NCBI GenBank assembly: GCA_037355855.1
Contig: CM074763.1
Span: 3,596,001 to 3,660,000 of the forward strand
DNA from: Pseudo-nitzschia pungens
Taxonomy: Eukaryota; Bacillariophyta; Bacillariophyceae; Bacillariales; Bacillariaceae
Length of the DNA: 64,000 nucleotides
Direction: 5' to 3'
The notes below the pieces were generated by a model. It saw nothing but the letters and a program-made list of their open reading frames with translations. It searched no databases and was not told the origin of the DNA. A program made the position numbers and the translations under genes. Below, in pieces: positions 17,574-27,665 of the stretch (its first letter is position 1; every line of letters starts with the position of its first letter).

Positions 17574-18340
17574 TATGAAGATATTCAAGGTGGTGCTATG
17601 ATCTGTGCTAAGGCTCCTGTGTAGAAGGGCTACTGGGTCTACAGACAGCAACACCTAGTAGCTGACTAACAGGTGCTGAGTTGAGTGCTAGGCTGTGTGC
17701 TAATTGGTAGCATACAGGCTTAGCAACAGGCTTAGCAACAGGCTTAGCAACAGGCTTAGCAGCAGGCATAGCAGCAGACCTATCCTGTCTAGTATTGCTA
17801 GCAGAGTTTACTAGTAGGGTCGCCGCGTACGATTTGTACCAATCGTACGTACCCCGAGTAAAGCACCTTTTCAGGGTGTAGCTAAATGCTACAGGGTTAG
17901 GGTTGCTAATGCTACGAGATACTGAAAGATGCTAGCCTACCATGATACCATGCTAAGATACCATGCTACCGCCGGGGCCAGGTCATTGGTGTATAATATG
18001 TACCATGACTGGATGCCCGGCCCAAACAGTCACCCAACGCGCTAGCACACGATTCGATCTAATTAATCGGAGATACCCTACGATACTCCGATACGCTACC
18101 CGTAGAATACAGTACCAGTCCTACAGAGCGCTGTTATTATACGAGTTAGCGAGTTAGCGAATCAATGTCACGATACACGATACAGAGCTGAGCGCTTTGG
18201 CTCAGCTCCCTTTTATTCACTCTTTTCTTTACACTCTAAAATAGAAACCTATCATGCCCTTCCTTTCGATCGATTCCGATGTACCTCTAGGGAAGTGCCT
18301 TGTGTTGCTTGAGCGTATGCAATAGACCTTGAACAGTCCA
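17574..18340 (+). repeat. Old Copia LTR relic, inverted relative to the Copia array
   Basis: The plus strand matches the reverse complement of the LTR at 18840-19702 over most of its length. It starts ATGAAGATATTCAAGGTGGT, then has the TTAGCAACAGGC 12-bp array (about 17716-17775), the hairpin around CGTACGATT, and TCGATTCCGATGTACCTCTA (about 18266). Identity is clearly lower than between the young LTRs, so this is a separate, older insertion, perhaps a solo LTR. The right edge is not resolved. Confidence 0.7.
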
Positions 18341-18834
18341 CTGTAGACTCACGATTTGCCAGGACTTTATGTATTATTGTTGTTAAGGCTTTTGCCCTAT
18401 TTTTAGTACGCAGTACAAGACGTTTATCTACGAGACGATTCAAGTTACACGAAGGTTGCTGACGAGCAATATCAACACACAAGATCAGATCAAACTTCCT
18501 TCTGAACCTCATAGAGCTTTTGATATCTTTTGTTGGAACCCGTCACTAGTAACTGGAGTTGGGAAGTTTTTCCGTTCTGGCCATGGAATACATCATACAA
18601 AAATTGCTCTTGTTCCTTTCTCTTCATCTCTAATCGATTCATGTCATGAGCAAAGACTGCAACAACACGTTGTCATTCTTTCTGTTCTGCTGATTTTAGC
18701 GGATTATCTTGCAGAAATCTGGTAGGTAGGTTAGAGACAATCTGTGGTGCGGCATTGTGGGTATTTTTTTTGTTGGAAGAGACCTTTCCTGGAGTGTTTT
18801 AGTTCGGAGACATGGTAGTGCTACTAATACTGCT
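18341..18834. other. Unassigned AT-rich stretch
   Basis: No gene is supported here. The first part may be the degraded end of the old Copia LTR. The right part is the pre-insertion flank of the Copia array and is continuous with 42723 onward once the array is removed. Confidence 0.5.
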
Positions 18835-18839
18835 AGCAG
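18835..18839. repeat. Copia array target site duplication AGCAG (left)
   Basis: AGCAG directly left of LTR1 recurs at 42718-42722 directly right of the last LTR, 24 kb away. Confidence 0.7.
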
Positions 18840-19702
18840 TGTAAAGATATTCACTCGTCAGCGAAAGAGGGTATAGCAATAACAACAGGCGCACGTATGG
18901 TGTTGACATACAGTGAGACTACAGGATGTACTGTTCAGTCTATTGCATACACTTAGTTACTACAAGGTACTTCCCTAGAGGTACATCGGAATCGATCGAA
19001 AGGGGAGGGCTTGATAGGCGTCTTATTTTAAAGGGATAAAAACATGAATAGTGGAGGGAGCTGAGCAGAGCGCTCAGCTCCAGCGTGACAGCGCTTCGCT
19101 GTCTCGCTGCGCTATACAGGGTATACAGTCCTGTAGCCTTGGTACTGTAGTTTACAGGGTAGCGTTTCGAAGTGGTTTTAGCGAGCGTTAGCTCGCTTGC
19201 GCTAGCTTCGCCTGCGCTAGCTCGCTTAATAACTGTTTGGGCCAGGCGTCCGGTCATGGTACATATTATACACCAATGACCCGACCCCGGCGGTAGCATA
19301 GTATCTTAGCATGGTATCATGGTAGGTTAGCATCTTTCAGTATCTCGTAGCCTTAGCAACCCTAACCCTGTAGCATTTAGCTACACCATAAAAGGTGCTT
19401 TACTCGGGGTACGTACGATTGGTACAAATCGTACGCGGCGACCCTAGTAAACTCTGCTAGCGTCCATACTAAACAGGATATAGGTCTGTTGCTAAGCCTG
19501 TTGCTAAGCCTGTTGCTAAGCCTGTTGCTAAGCCTGTTGCTAAGCCTGTTGCTAAGCCTGTTGCTAACCATTTAGCACACAGCTCTAGCACTCAGCCCAG
19601 CACCTGTTAGTCAGTTACTGGGGGCTGCTGCCTGTAGCCCCAGTACACTCTCCTACACAGGAGCCTTAGCTCAGATCATAGCACCACCTTGAATATCTTC
19701 AT
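18840..19702 (-). repeat. Copia LTR1 (3' LTR of the complete element)
   Basis: About 863 bp. On the minus strand it begins ATGAAGATATTC and ends GAATATCTTTACA, so its ends form an imperfect inverted repeat. Inside are seven 12-bp units of GTTGCTAAGCCT (about 19490-19570), a hairpin with arms CGTACGATT/AATCGTACG (about 19404-19437) and GC-rich inverted GCGCTAGC motifs (about 19180-19230). Confidence 0.9.
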
Positions 19703-20246
19703 AGTCCCCGTGATTCATGCCAGTAGTCCTGTAATGAGCAACTGAGCAACCATGCCAGTCCCCGGAAACAGATACTCCCAGGGGGACACCAATACTCTTG
19801 CTTGTTGTACCAGGACACTTGGATGGATCATAACAGAATTCAGGGATGCTTCCATATAACTTGTCAGAGATAAAACTGCACCAAATATTGCAGTTCTCTA
19901 TCAGAGGCCCGGCCGATTTTTGGTAGAAAAAAAAGGGGTGTGGATCGAAAGGCGTTTTGCCCTTGGTCCGATTCCTTAACACATATAAGGACATATCAAT
20001 CGGCCTATTGTCTTTCAAGTTTATAGTCCCCGGAACCGGTGTACCGGAGACTCCCAACATATAACATATAATCGAATCGGAATCGAGGTTGCGTCCGAAA
20101 ATATTTGTAATCGAAATCGTGATCGAATCACTTCGATCGAAACCGAAATTCGTTTTGATCGAAGAACTCGTAATCGAAGTCCGAAATCGTTTGCTTCCGA
20201 GCTGCTTGTCAGGGACCAAAGGTATCCCAAATAATGCAGCTAGCAG
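19703..20246 (-). other. Copia 3' non-coding region with an open 182-codon frame
   Basis: About 540 bp lie between the pol stop and the 3' LTR. A minus-strand frame (20219-19671) stays open for 182 codons and ends inside the LTR. It is also open in the truncated copy (29045-28497), but the two are nearly identical DNA, so this is not independent support. The sequence includes repeated ATCGAAATCG-type words and no membrane or envelope signature. I do not claim a protein. Confidence 0.4.
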
Positions 20247-23200
20247 CTACCACATGCAGCGCTCGCAGTGGCTCTTCAACATGGGACCATTGAGCAATTT
20301 AGTGAATAGATCGGCAATGTTGCTCTCGCCTGGCTCCTTCGCGACACGGATTGTTTCAGCAGCAATAGCCTCGCGCGCCTTGTGGTAGGCGACACTGTTG
20401 TGCTTCTTGTTGCATGGGCTCTCCGGTCTGGTAACATTCTTAACAACTGAATCATTGTCACAGAACACATTGGTAGATCCTGCAATGGGCACACCCAGCA
20501 TTCGGAGCTTATATCTGAGGCCTTCAATCATTTCAACAGCAATGCGCATTGCCACGATTTCAGAGCCAAAGGTAGAAGTTTCAACTGTGGTTTGCCTCTT
20601 GCTGAACCAAAGAATGGGGGCATTATTCAGGAAGATAATAATTCCAGTATGCGAGCGTCTTGTTGCTTTGCATCCGGCATGATCTGCATCCACAAAGCAG
20701 GTCATAACAACCGGCTTGCCCAATGCTTCCGGGGCATCTGGTGGTATAACCTCCTTAGCATCCGGATAGAATTCACTCCAATCACACTGAGTGAAAGCAG
20801 ATTCGTCAATATCAGGGATCGCGTCATCAAATACCAACCTTGATCTGGCATGGTTCTTGATGTATGCAAACATATGAAACAGTTGATTCAAGTGGCCAAT
20901 CCGGGCTTGAGCCAAATATCTAGACATGAGGGATACAGGCATTACAAGGTCTAATCGTCCAAGCTCACAAAGCCATCTGAGGACGCCAATCAGGCCTTGG
21001 TAGTAGTTCTGCATCTGTGGGTCCAGCTCCTGAGTCAAATCAATCTCAGGTCTGTACTCGTTGGTCAGCAGAGTAGTTACTTTCTTGGGAAGATACTTGT
21101 ATCCATACTTCTCAGTCCCGAGTTCCTGTTCCACTGCATCCACCGCTTTCTTGGCATATTTCTCAGAGGACATGGCCCATTTAGGGATAGGGTCATCATC
21201 AATCTTGTACTGACTGACATCAGCGCCGAGGTAGAGCTTTGGAACTTCTATAGTACCATCTTTGAGTGTAAACCGCTGTTCTATACTCTCCAGCTGACGC
21301 CTTGGATCTTCGCTGCAGCAGACGATATCATCAACGTAGGCAATGAGGTATGCCCAGTATCTTGTGCCGTCTTTCTTAGTTTCGATGCGCATATGGACGT
21401 CTGGGTCAGCTTTGCATGGTTGGTACCCTAGTTCCCTTAGATGCTTGGTTAGATAGGATCTGAAAGAGGCGCCTGCGACTGGCAGACCATACAGAGCCCG
21501 TACTATCTTGCAAGCTTGTCCAACCAAATGAGGGGGAAAACCATCTTCAGCTCGTGCCACCAAATAATACTTCTTTTTGATTGGCGCAGTGAGATAGGCG
21601 TTTTGGATATCAGCAGACAATACATCCAATCCATTCAAAGCTGCTAACAGAAAGAATATTCGGACGGAATCTCTGCTTGGGACGCTGCTGAAAGTGTGTT
21701 CCTTAGCTGTGGCTTGTACTTTATGGCCGTTGGCGACTAAACGAGCTTTTCTGGTGAGGGATCCTAACTTGACGTCGAATATCATATGGGTAGTGATCTT
21801 GCTGAATCCTTCAGACTTGAGCCCTTTGACGGTGTAGCTGGGGTCAAACTCAAACGCCATCTCGTTGTTCTTCATCTCTTTAGCAATTGCCTTCTGCCAA
21901 TAGTCCATTCCGGTCTTCTTGTCGATAGCAAGCGCTTCAGGGATTGAGTGTGGGAGTTCCACACCATACTTGTGTGTACGGTCCCAGTACTTGTTGGATT
22001 TCTTGGTGGCTTTTAGAAGTCTTCTTTTCCTTCGGAGTACATGATGCACCCACCATTTGAAAGCTGGCTCATCAGCAATCTGGTTATCAACCGCATACTG
22101 CGCAGCTTCAACAGGGAAAGACTCTTTGATATCGCCTAGCTTGCACCATGATTCAGTCCCGTCCTTCCAGCTAACTAGGAATCGCCATCCCTTGGTCGTA
22201 GTAGGGAGGATCTTGTTGGACTTGGCAGTCGCTTGTTGCTTGGTCACGGCGGTTTCATCTTTCTCGTGGTCTACAATCTCGTCCAGTAGGGTGAACATAC
22301 GGCCTTCGTCGTCGACAGAACTGTACATGTTTTCAGCAACAATATTTGCCGTATATTGCTCCACTGTACCATCAGGGAGCTGCAAATCATACATTCTCGT
22401 ATCAAGGATAGGGTTGTTGTCCCTCTTCCCCAAAGGGTTGCCATTCAAATCAGTGGTTCTTGCTTTGACGGTGCATTTGAGTCGTTCGTCGCCTCTCTGG
22501 ATCATGACCTTGTTCCCAATGTACTCATCATAGGTATCCCCATCAGGTACGAGCTCATCCACATCTGGAATAGAGGCTTCCGGTTCCGCCATGGTGGTTG
22601 AATCGTCTGGCCATCTATCCTGGTGGTTCTCAAATAGTTCTTTTGGAGGTTGGGGATATGCCTCTTGGAATTGGACGTCGGTGTCTTCCAACTTGTCCCC
22701 GATCTTGGATTCGACTGCTTGGTCAAATGAGTCCATGGATCGTTTGACATCATGCGCACGCCATTCGGCTTCAGTGACAGCTCTAACGGTGTTAGTGCTT
22801 ACTGGGAGCGCAGATTCAGTGAGTATCCAATGGCAATCACCGCCACCAAACATCCTTCCACACGGTCCAAGCCATCGACCGAGCTTCTCTGTACCATCTG
22901 ATAGATCGGTCCAGTAGACAAAATCGTACCATTCATGTGCTTGATACAGAGAGATATCCGGCATGTGACCATGGACTAGTTCAAATGGAGTTCTTTCCAT
23001 GCATGCTGGATCACTGGAAGCAGTCCTTTGCCTGATAGCTGCCACGAGCTCACCACAAAATGCCCACAGTCTCTTGGGGGATCTCTTTCGGGCAGTCTTC
23101 TTCCGGATGCTTCTGCTGAGGTGCCCTATGCTGAGCTCTGCCCTGTTTTGGAAGGGACAGTGCGGCTGGATGAACGTCTGATGGATGTTGTTCTTCCGGA

Positions 23201-24893
23201 TGACAGCATTCCAGGGGGTCTTGTATGTTCCCACAGCTCCTTGCTCCTTGGCGCCATCAGAGATTAAGTGCTCTGGGATTCCAACCTCATGGATAAAGAT
23301 CTTCAGGCCATCCGCCGCTTGCTTCTTGCTGTGGATCGGGATGAATTCTTCATAGCCCTTTCCATTACTGAACACTTGCGCTGCCTTGTCTTGCCGTATA
23401 ATACTTGGGACCTTTGCATGCCATGTGTCAGTTCCCCACTTGCCAGCTGCAATTCTCTTGTTTCTGAAGCTCTGCGTTGGGAGCCTTCTAACCAAAGGGT
23501 GCTGGGGATTCCTAAATCCTTTCTGAGTAGTAACCCTCAGTGTTGCTCTTGCCTTCCTCTCTGATATATCCCACATCTTGGAGAGCCGGTCCGAATCAAT
23601 CTTGCTGTATCGGTCTGTGTCTATGGATGGGCCCCATTGCTTCCTCCTTTGGATTGTTTCAGTCTCCGGGTCAGGGATTGGTTCCTCTAAATCAGCCCAA
23701 GCAATTTGCTTGTCCTTGTACACCGCGGATAGTGAAATCGGGGCATCCCTAGCATTAGGATCCAGTTCGAATCTATCCAATCCATCAGTGTAGGCAGGCT
23801 CATACAGGGGAGTATGAAGGGCATTGATCGTGAGGCTTGGTTTCTCTTTTCTGTCCCCGCAAGTCTCAGATGAATCGTCTTCATGGTCTGAAACTTCATG
23901 GTCTGAAACAACCGCAGAAATAACGGGAGCGGAATAAATGGATGAGAGTCTTGTATGGAGCCGGTTGTCGGAAGCAATAGAACAGGGAGTTAGATCCCGG
24001 GATGTGCACAGCTGTTGTAGATGCCGGAGCTTGTAATGGGAATATTTCTCGTTGGAAGGGAGGATATCACTTGGCTTGAGCTTCTTGGAATACATGGAGA
24101 GTTTGAAATTTCGCTTGGGGAGTTGTAGACTCGTGCAATCGGACAGGGGAATGGTCGATCGAGGGTTCTCGATCGGAGGTTTGATACCTGCTGTAGGCAT
24201 GGGGCGTGTGGGAGTATCGATCGGGGTCTGTTGTTGCTGCTGCTGGGTGGTATTCGTGCCGAGAGCAGAATTCGTGCCGAGAGCAGAAACAAACTTGGAG
24301 GGATCAGGGGAATAGGGATGTGATTGGTCGATTGCTAATTCAGCCTCTTGATACTTGGAGTCGTTGGGATCCCAGGGGGAATCCCTTGTTGCAATCACAT
24401 GGTCACAGGTCTTCATCTCGTGCTTGGTGGGACGTCGAGAGGGGAAGTATGAGACGACACCATTAAGTAGGAGCTTAATATCTAGCGTCGGGGAGTCTCC
24501 GTCTCCATCTTCAACAGCATGCTCGATGTGAATAGAATGGGAGGACTTGGAGTCAAACTGTCTCGGCGCCTCGTCAACACGATTGTGACCACATTCCCTG
24601 ATCTGGTTCGGGCAAATCAGGCTATGTTGGAGCCTGTCCCCGAAATAAAGAGTCTCGTGAAAGTAGATCAACCAAACCTTTCCTTTTGAATCCGTATAGG
24701 CAGTGACGCATGTGCCAATTGGTATATTCTTCACTGGTTCATATTCGGGGGAGAAGGGATGAACATCCACATGGGAGGTGACTTGATCTTCGAGTAGAAT
24801 CATATTGGATCCAGCGGCGGTCGTATCTGCATGACTATCTAATTCGCAGTTGCCTTCTGCAAGACTAGCATCAGATCGCGCTGGGACATTCAT
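20247..24893 (-). CDS. Copia Pol polyprotein: PR, IN, RT, RNase H
   Basis: About 1548 aa from the ATG at 24893 (MNVPARSDAS); the frame stays open upstream to the gag TGA. The aspartic protease motif is CELDSHADTTAAGSN near the N-terminus. Integrase shows the D,D,E signature in GTDTWHAK, ISDGAKEQ and FQNRAELSIGH. RT has AYLTAPIKKKYYLVA and the catalytic YVDD at 21327-21338. RNase H has FVDADHAGC, SEIVAMR and DNDSVV, ending ADLFTKLL. The order PR-IN-RT-RH defines Ty1/copia. No stop or frameshift is seen, and together with near-identical LTRs this suggests a young, possibly active element resembling the diatom CoDi group. Confidence 0.95.
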   Translation of the reverse strand: MNVPARSDASLAEGNCELDSHADTTAAGSNMILLEDQVTSHVDVHPFSPEYEPVKNIPIGTCVTAYTDSKGKVWLIYFHETLYFGDRLQHSLICPNQIRECGHNRVDEAPRQFDSKSSHSIHIEHAVEDGDGDSPTLDIKLLLNGVVSYFPSRRPTKHEMKTCDHVIATRDSPWDPNDSKYQEAELAIDQSHPYSPDPSKFVSALGTNSALGTNTTQQQQQQTPIDTPTRPMPTAGIKPPIENPRSTIPLSDCTSLQLPKRNFKLSMYSKKLKPSDILPSNEKYSHYKLRHLQQLCTSRDLTPCSIASDNRLHTRLSSIYSAPVISAVVSDHEVSDHEDDSSETCGDRKEKPSLTINALHTPLYEPAYTDGLDRFELDPNARDAPISLSAVYKDKQIAWADLEEPIPDPETETIQRRKQWGPSIDTDRYSKIDSDRLSKMWDISERKARATLRVTTQKGFRNPQHPLVRRLPTQSFRNKRIAAGKWGTDTWHAKVPSIIRQDKAAQVFSNGKGYEEFIPIHSKKQAADGLKIFIHEVGIPEHLISDGAKEQGAVGTYKTPWNAVIRKNNIHQTFIQPHCPFQNRAELSIGHLSRSIRKKTARKRSPKRLWAFCGELVAAIRQRTASSDPACMERTPFELVHGHMPDISLYQAHEWYDFVYWTDLSDGTEKLGRWLGPCGRMFGGGDCHWILTESALPVSTNTVRAVTEAEWRAHDVKRSMDSFDQAVESKIGDKLEDTDVQFQEAYPQPPKELFENHQDRWPDDSTTMAEPEASIPDVDELVPDGDTYDEYIGNKVMIQRGDERLKCTVKARTTDLNGNPLGKRDNNPILDTRMYDLQLPDGTVEQYTANIVAENMYSSVDDEGRMFTLLDEIVDHEKDETAVTKQQATAKSNKILPTTTKGWRFLVSWKDGTESWCKLGDIKESFPVEAAQYAVDNQIADEPAFKWWVHHVLRRKRRLLKATKKSNKYWDRTHKYGVELPHSIPEALAIDKKTGMDYWQKAIAKEMKNNEMAFEFDPSYTVKGLKSEGFSKITTHMIFDVKLGSLTRKARLVANGHKVQATAKEHTFSSVPSRDSVRIFFLLAALNGLDVLSADIQNAYLTAPIKKKYYLVARAEDGFPPHLVGQACKIVRALYGLPVAGASFRSYLTKHLRELGYQPCKADPDVHMRIETKKDGTRYWAYLIAYVDDIVCCSEDPRRQLESIEQRFTLKDGTIEVPKLYLGADVSQYKIDDDPIPKWAMSSEKYAKKAVDAVEQELGTEKYGYKYLPKKVTTLLTNEYRPEIDLTQELDPQMQNYYQGLIGVLRWLCELGRLDLVMPVSLMSRYLAQARIGHLNQLFHMFAYIKNHARSRLVFDDAIPDIDESAFTQCDWSEFYPDAKEVIPPDAPEALGKPVVMTCFVDADHAGCKATRRSHTGIIIFLNNAPILWFSKRQTTVETSTFGSEIVAMRIAVEMIEGLRYKLRMLGVPIAGSTNVFCDNDSVVKNVTRPESPCNKKHNSVAYHKAREAIAAETIRVAKEPGESNIADLFTKLLNGPMLKSHCERCMW

Positions 24894-24904
24894 TTGATAC
24901 TGAT

Positions 24905-24953
24905 ACACCGACCGGCCTACCTTACTGATCTTCGGGCCCCGGCCGTGTAATCA
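24905..24953 (-). promoter_or_regulatory. Copia gag/pol junction: in-frame TGA followed by GC-rich hairpin
   Basis: Gag ends at a TGA (24951-24953). The same frame then stays open through LHGRGPKISKVGRSVYQYQ into pol. Two codons after the stop, arms ACACGGCCGG and CCGGTCGGTGT (24905-24948) can pair. Stop plus downstream structure is the classical layout for programmed readthrough making Gag-Pol. The recoding itself is inference. Confidence 0.6.
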
Positions 24954-26876
24954 ATTATCCTTTTTGGCATTGCCTTTGCCTTTTTTTCCTTTCTTTCGGC
25001 CCTTCGCGCCAAAGTTGTTGCCGGCACCAGCCTTCGGAGTGGACGACGGTGCTGGTGTGGTTTCGACGGCTTGGACGGACCGGTTAGCGTTCTTGCTTTT
25101 AGCCTTCTGACGGAGCTCGTGGTGTTGGATTCGTTGTTCCTTGGAGAAAGTGGCGTAGACATCCTTCGGGTACTGTTTATTCTCAATCATACCGGTGTAC
25201 GTGCCTTCGAGGCCGGTGCGGTGCTTTTTCGAGCCACCACGGCCGCCATTTGAATTGGCGACAAAGGCAGAGACATAACGGTTCCGTTTGTTCTTATGGT
25301 GTAGGGTCATGATGCCAAGATGCTCGACGAACATGGCGATGCATGCGGGGAAGTCGTGCATGTATTTCTCCTTATACTCGACGGCCTTGGTCTTGGCGGC
25401 GTTAAATCGTTCGTCGGTTATCGAGCGGAAGAAGTCGAGCGTGAATCTCTTCTCGCTTTGGTGTTCGTCGTAGGTCATTAGCGTAGTGCGGAACTTTAAC
25501 CAATTCTGGCAGTGCTGATCGAAATCAAGATTGCGGGAGTCACCTGAGTACGTGGATTCTCGCATGGCTCTGAAGGTTCGTTCAATGATCGCATCGACAT
25601 TCGTCTCCGTGTAGGCATGCTCGTAGATGTTGAGATAAGCAGCTCGCGCGTCGCCGGTCAATTCATCGTTACCATAATGGTATTGACGAATATATTCCCA
25701 TCCGGGTCCACCACGAATAGCACGACAGAGTAGGGTCCAGACGGCTTGGTTGTCTGCGCGGAAGTGGTCGCCACTCAGAGCAAGACAACGGATGTTGTAC
25801 TCCGTCCAATCAGAATAACCGTTCCCGTCTCCAACATTGCGGAGTCGATGTTGGGCAGTGACTTCCGTCTCCTCCTTCGGGCGAATGACGTAGACAAGAG
25901 GAATACCGTGCTTGTTGAATCTTGTTCGTAGATCGTTCCGAAAGGCTTGGTCCCATTCAGCAAACTTCGCGTTGGTCTTCAATACAGGGGGATCCGTCGT
26001 GACAGAGCTTAAGGCTTTCGCCTCGAGCATAACTTCAGTACGTTCCTCGGTTCGTTCGTAGGCATCAATCTCGTTCAGCCAATTGCTAGCAGTAGGTTGC
26101 ATACCAATCAAAGGTTGGTAGTGTATCCAATGGCTGAATACCAATAGCTTCTGGATCAGAGGGTCGGTAATAAGGATTGCGGATGGGGAAGGGCACATCG
26201 GATGGCACGCCCCAGATACATTCCGAGAGAATCGAGAGGCCGTCTCAGGCTTGAGGTTCTGGATAGACTTTATCGTACAGATGTCACGTCGAAAGAGCTC
26301 CTCCGCAGTAGCAAGGTCGGAGAAAGATGCGAGGATCCGTAGGAGATCCTTTTCACGCGCGTTGAGCCGTCGCCCGTCCTGGTATCCAGAGATACCTCCT
26401 GCATCCCTGGCAGCTTTATCAGCAGCAAGGACATGAGGGGGTACTTCAGAAGTTTCAGTAGGTGTAGGCGCAGGAGCAGGTGCTGGGTTATCCACACGAG
26501 CTCGTAGATCTTTCAGCTCTTGTTGCATATCTTTGAACAGACTGGCAAGGAGGTTAAGAGCGGTGTCAGTTCTGGGTTGAATTTCAAGGTTCTCTTCTCC
26601 TTCCATTCGAACGCGAGATGCAGTGGATCCGGCAGCAGTAGTTCCGGCCGCAGCAGTGGTAGCAGCCGAAGCAGCGCCACCACCATCACCACCAGATTTA
26701 GGTGACCCGGCCGAGGTTTTGGAGCGTTTCGATGGTGGATCCTTCAGTTTGGAGGTGCGCGATTGCTTGGTCGTGCGTCCTTGGTCTTGCTCCTTGCTGG
26801 TAGGCTTCTTCCCGGTATCGTTGTTGGTAGTTTTTCCGGTAGGGAGATCTTGCTTGTTAGGATCAGTCGATGGCAT
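24951..26876 (-). CDS. Copia Gag (641 aa)
   Basis: This is the first ORF of the complete Copia element, by position the particle structural protein. It starts MPSTDPNKQDLPTGKTTN with a Lys/Ser/Thr-rich basic tail, then Ala/Gly-rich low complexity. A long helical region follows, with YQDGRRLNAREKDLLRILAS and EYIRQYHYGNDELTGDARAA, and the protein ends very basic (GRKKGKKGKGNAKKDN). I see no CCHC zinc knuckle, so the basic tail probably supplies RNA binding. It is in the same frame as pol, separated only by one TGA. Confidence 0.85.
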   Translation of the reverse strand: MPSTDPNKQDLPTGKTTNNDTGKKPTSKEQDQGRTTKQSRTSKLKDPPSKRSKTSAGSPKSGGDGGGAASAATTAAAGTTAAGSTASRVRMEGEENLEIQPRTDTALNLLASLFKDMQQELKDLRARVDNPAPAPAPTPTETSEVPPHVLAADKAARDAGGISGYQDGRRLNAREKDLLRILASFSDLATAEELFRRDICTIKSIQNLKPETASRFSRNVSGACHPMCPSPSAILITDPLIQKLLVFSHWIHYQPLIGMQPTASNWLNEIDAYERTEERTEVMLEAKALSSVTTDPPVLKTNAKFAEWDQAFRNDLRTRFNKHGIPLVYVIRPKEETEVTAQHRLRNVGDGNGYSDWTEYNIRCLALSGDHFRADNQAVWTLLCRAIRGGPGWEYIRQYHYGNDELTGDARAAYLNIYEHAYTETNVDAIIERTFRAMRESTYSGDSRNLDFDQHCQNWLKFRTTLMTYDEHQSEKRFTLDFFRSITDERFNAAKTKAVEYKEKYMHDFPACIAMFVEHLGIMTLHHKNKRNRYVSAFVANSNGGRGGSKKHRTGLEGTYTGMIENKQYPKDVYATFSKEQRIQHHELRQKAKSKNANRSVQAVETTPAPSSTPKAGAGNNFGAKGRKKGKKGKGNAKKDN

Positions 26877-27665
26877 TTTGTTTAGGCTTTTGGGTAACTT
26901 TCTTCTAATTGCTTGGCAATTCTTCAGTTCTTTCGATCGTCAATCGGAGGCAAAACGTAGATCTTAATCAAAAGAATGGCAATCACTGAAACGGTCTGTT
27001 TGTCCAGGTGAAAGACGTTCGAATATATACTTCGGACGATTTGTTGTGTGGCACCGTTCGCTTTGGCAATATTTCTTCTGGAGCGCTCGCTTCTCAAATC
27101 GCTCAAACTACCGTTTGGTTGGTTCACAGTGGTCTGTTTGGTTTGCCCCTTGGCATCTTTGATTTTTAAGCGTGCTCACTCGGCTTTGGTTGCAACGGTC
27201 ACATCACCAGGTAAACGGTTCAATTCCCGGTTCCTGGTCGGACTCTGCAGATTCTTTCGGTCCTTCTTTTCTATTCGGTCCGACTGCAGTGGGTCCCCAC
27301 TTACTCCTGCTGATCGGGCTGAGGCTTGATGGAGCCACCATCCTGCTCTGTTTCATGACATTGGAGTGGGTCTATCCAAGTGCCCCGATTTATCTTTTTC
27401 TTTCAGCAGCGAGTTCCCATTTACATCACTTCGTGGTCGATCCGGGGAAATGATCTCCGGCAAAGAAACACGAGGGGCGTATCGGTGATGTCAGCTCTGT
27501 AGTTTGTACTAAGGCCTGGAGCTGAGTTTTACATCCAGCAGATGATTATTTTTTACATCCAAGTGTAGGCATGGATGCCAGGAGTGATCAGCTCGCTGGG
27601 TTTCTTCAGGGCTCTAGTCAGCGTCCTGACGTCGGTGTTGCGGCGAGTCCCTGGGTCTGATAAAC
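26877..27665 (-). other. Copia 5' leader and putative primer-binding site
   Basis: About 790 bp between LTR2 and the Gag start, without a long ORF. Next to the LTR the minus strand reads GTTTATCAGACCCAGGG (27649-27665), which partly resembles the plant-type site TGGTATCAGAGC that pairs with initiator tRNA-Met. The primer assignment is tentative. Confidence 0.5.

Noticed and set aside
18252..18512. 86-codon minus-strand frame in the unassigned stretch
   Set aside because: It partly overlaps the degraded Copia LTR, has no motif, and its length is expected by chance.
19360..19385. CCCTAACCCT resembling a telomeric repeat in the Copia LTR
   Set aside because: Only about one and a half units, present in every LTR copy; not a telomere or interstitial telomeric array.
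19490..19570. Regular 12-bp repeats considered as a CRISPR-like array
   Set aside because: Units are contiguous with no unique spacers and belong to a retrotransposon LTR in a eukaryote.
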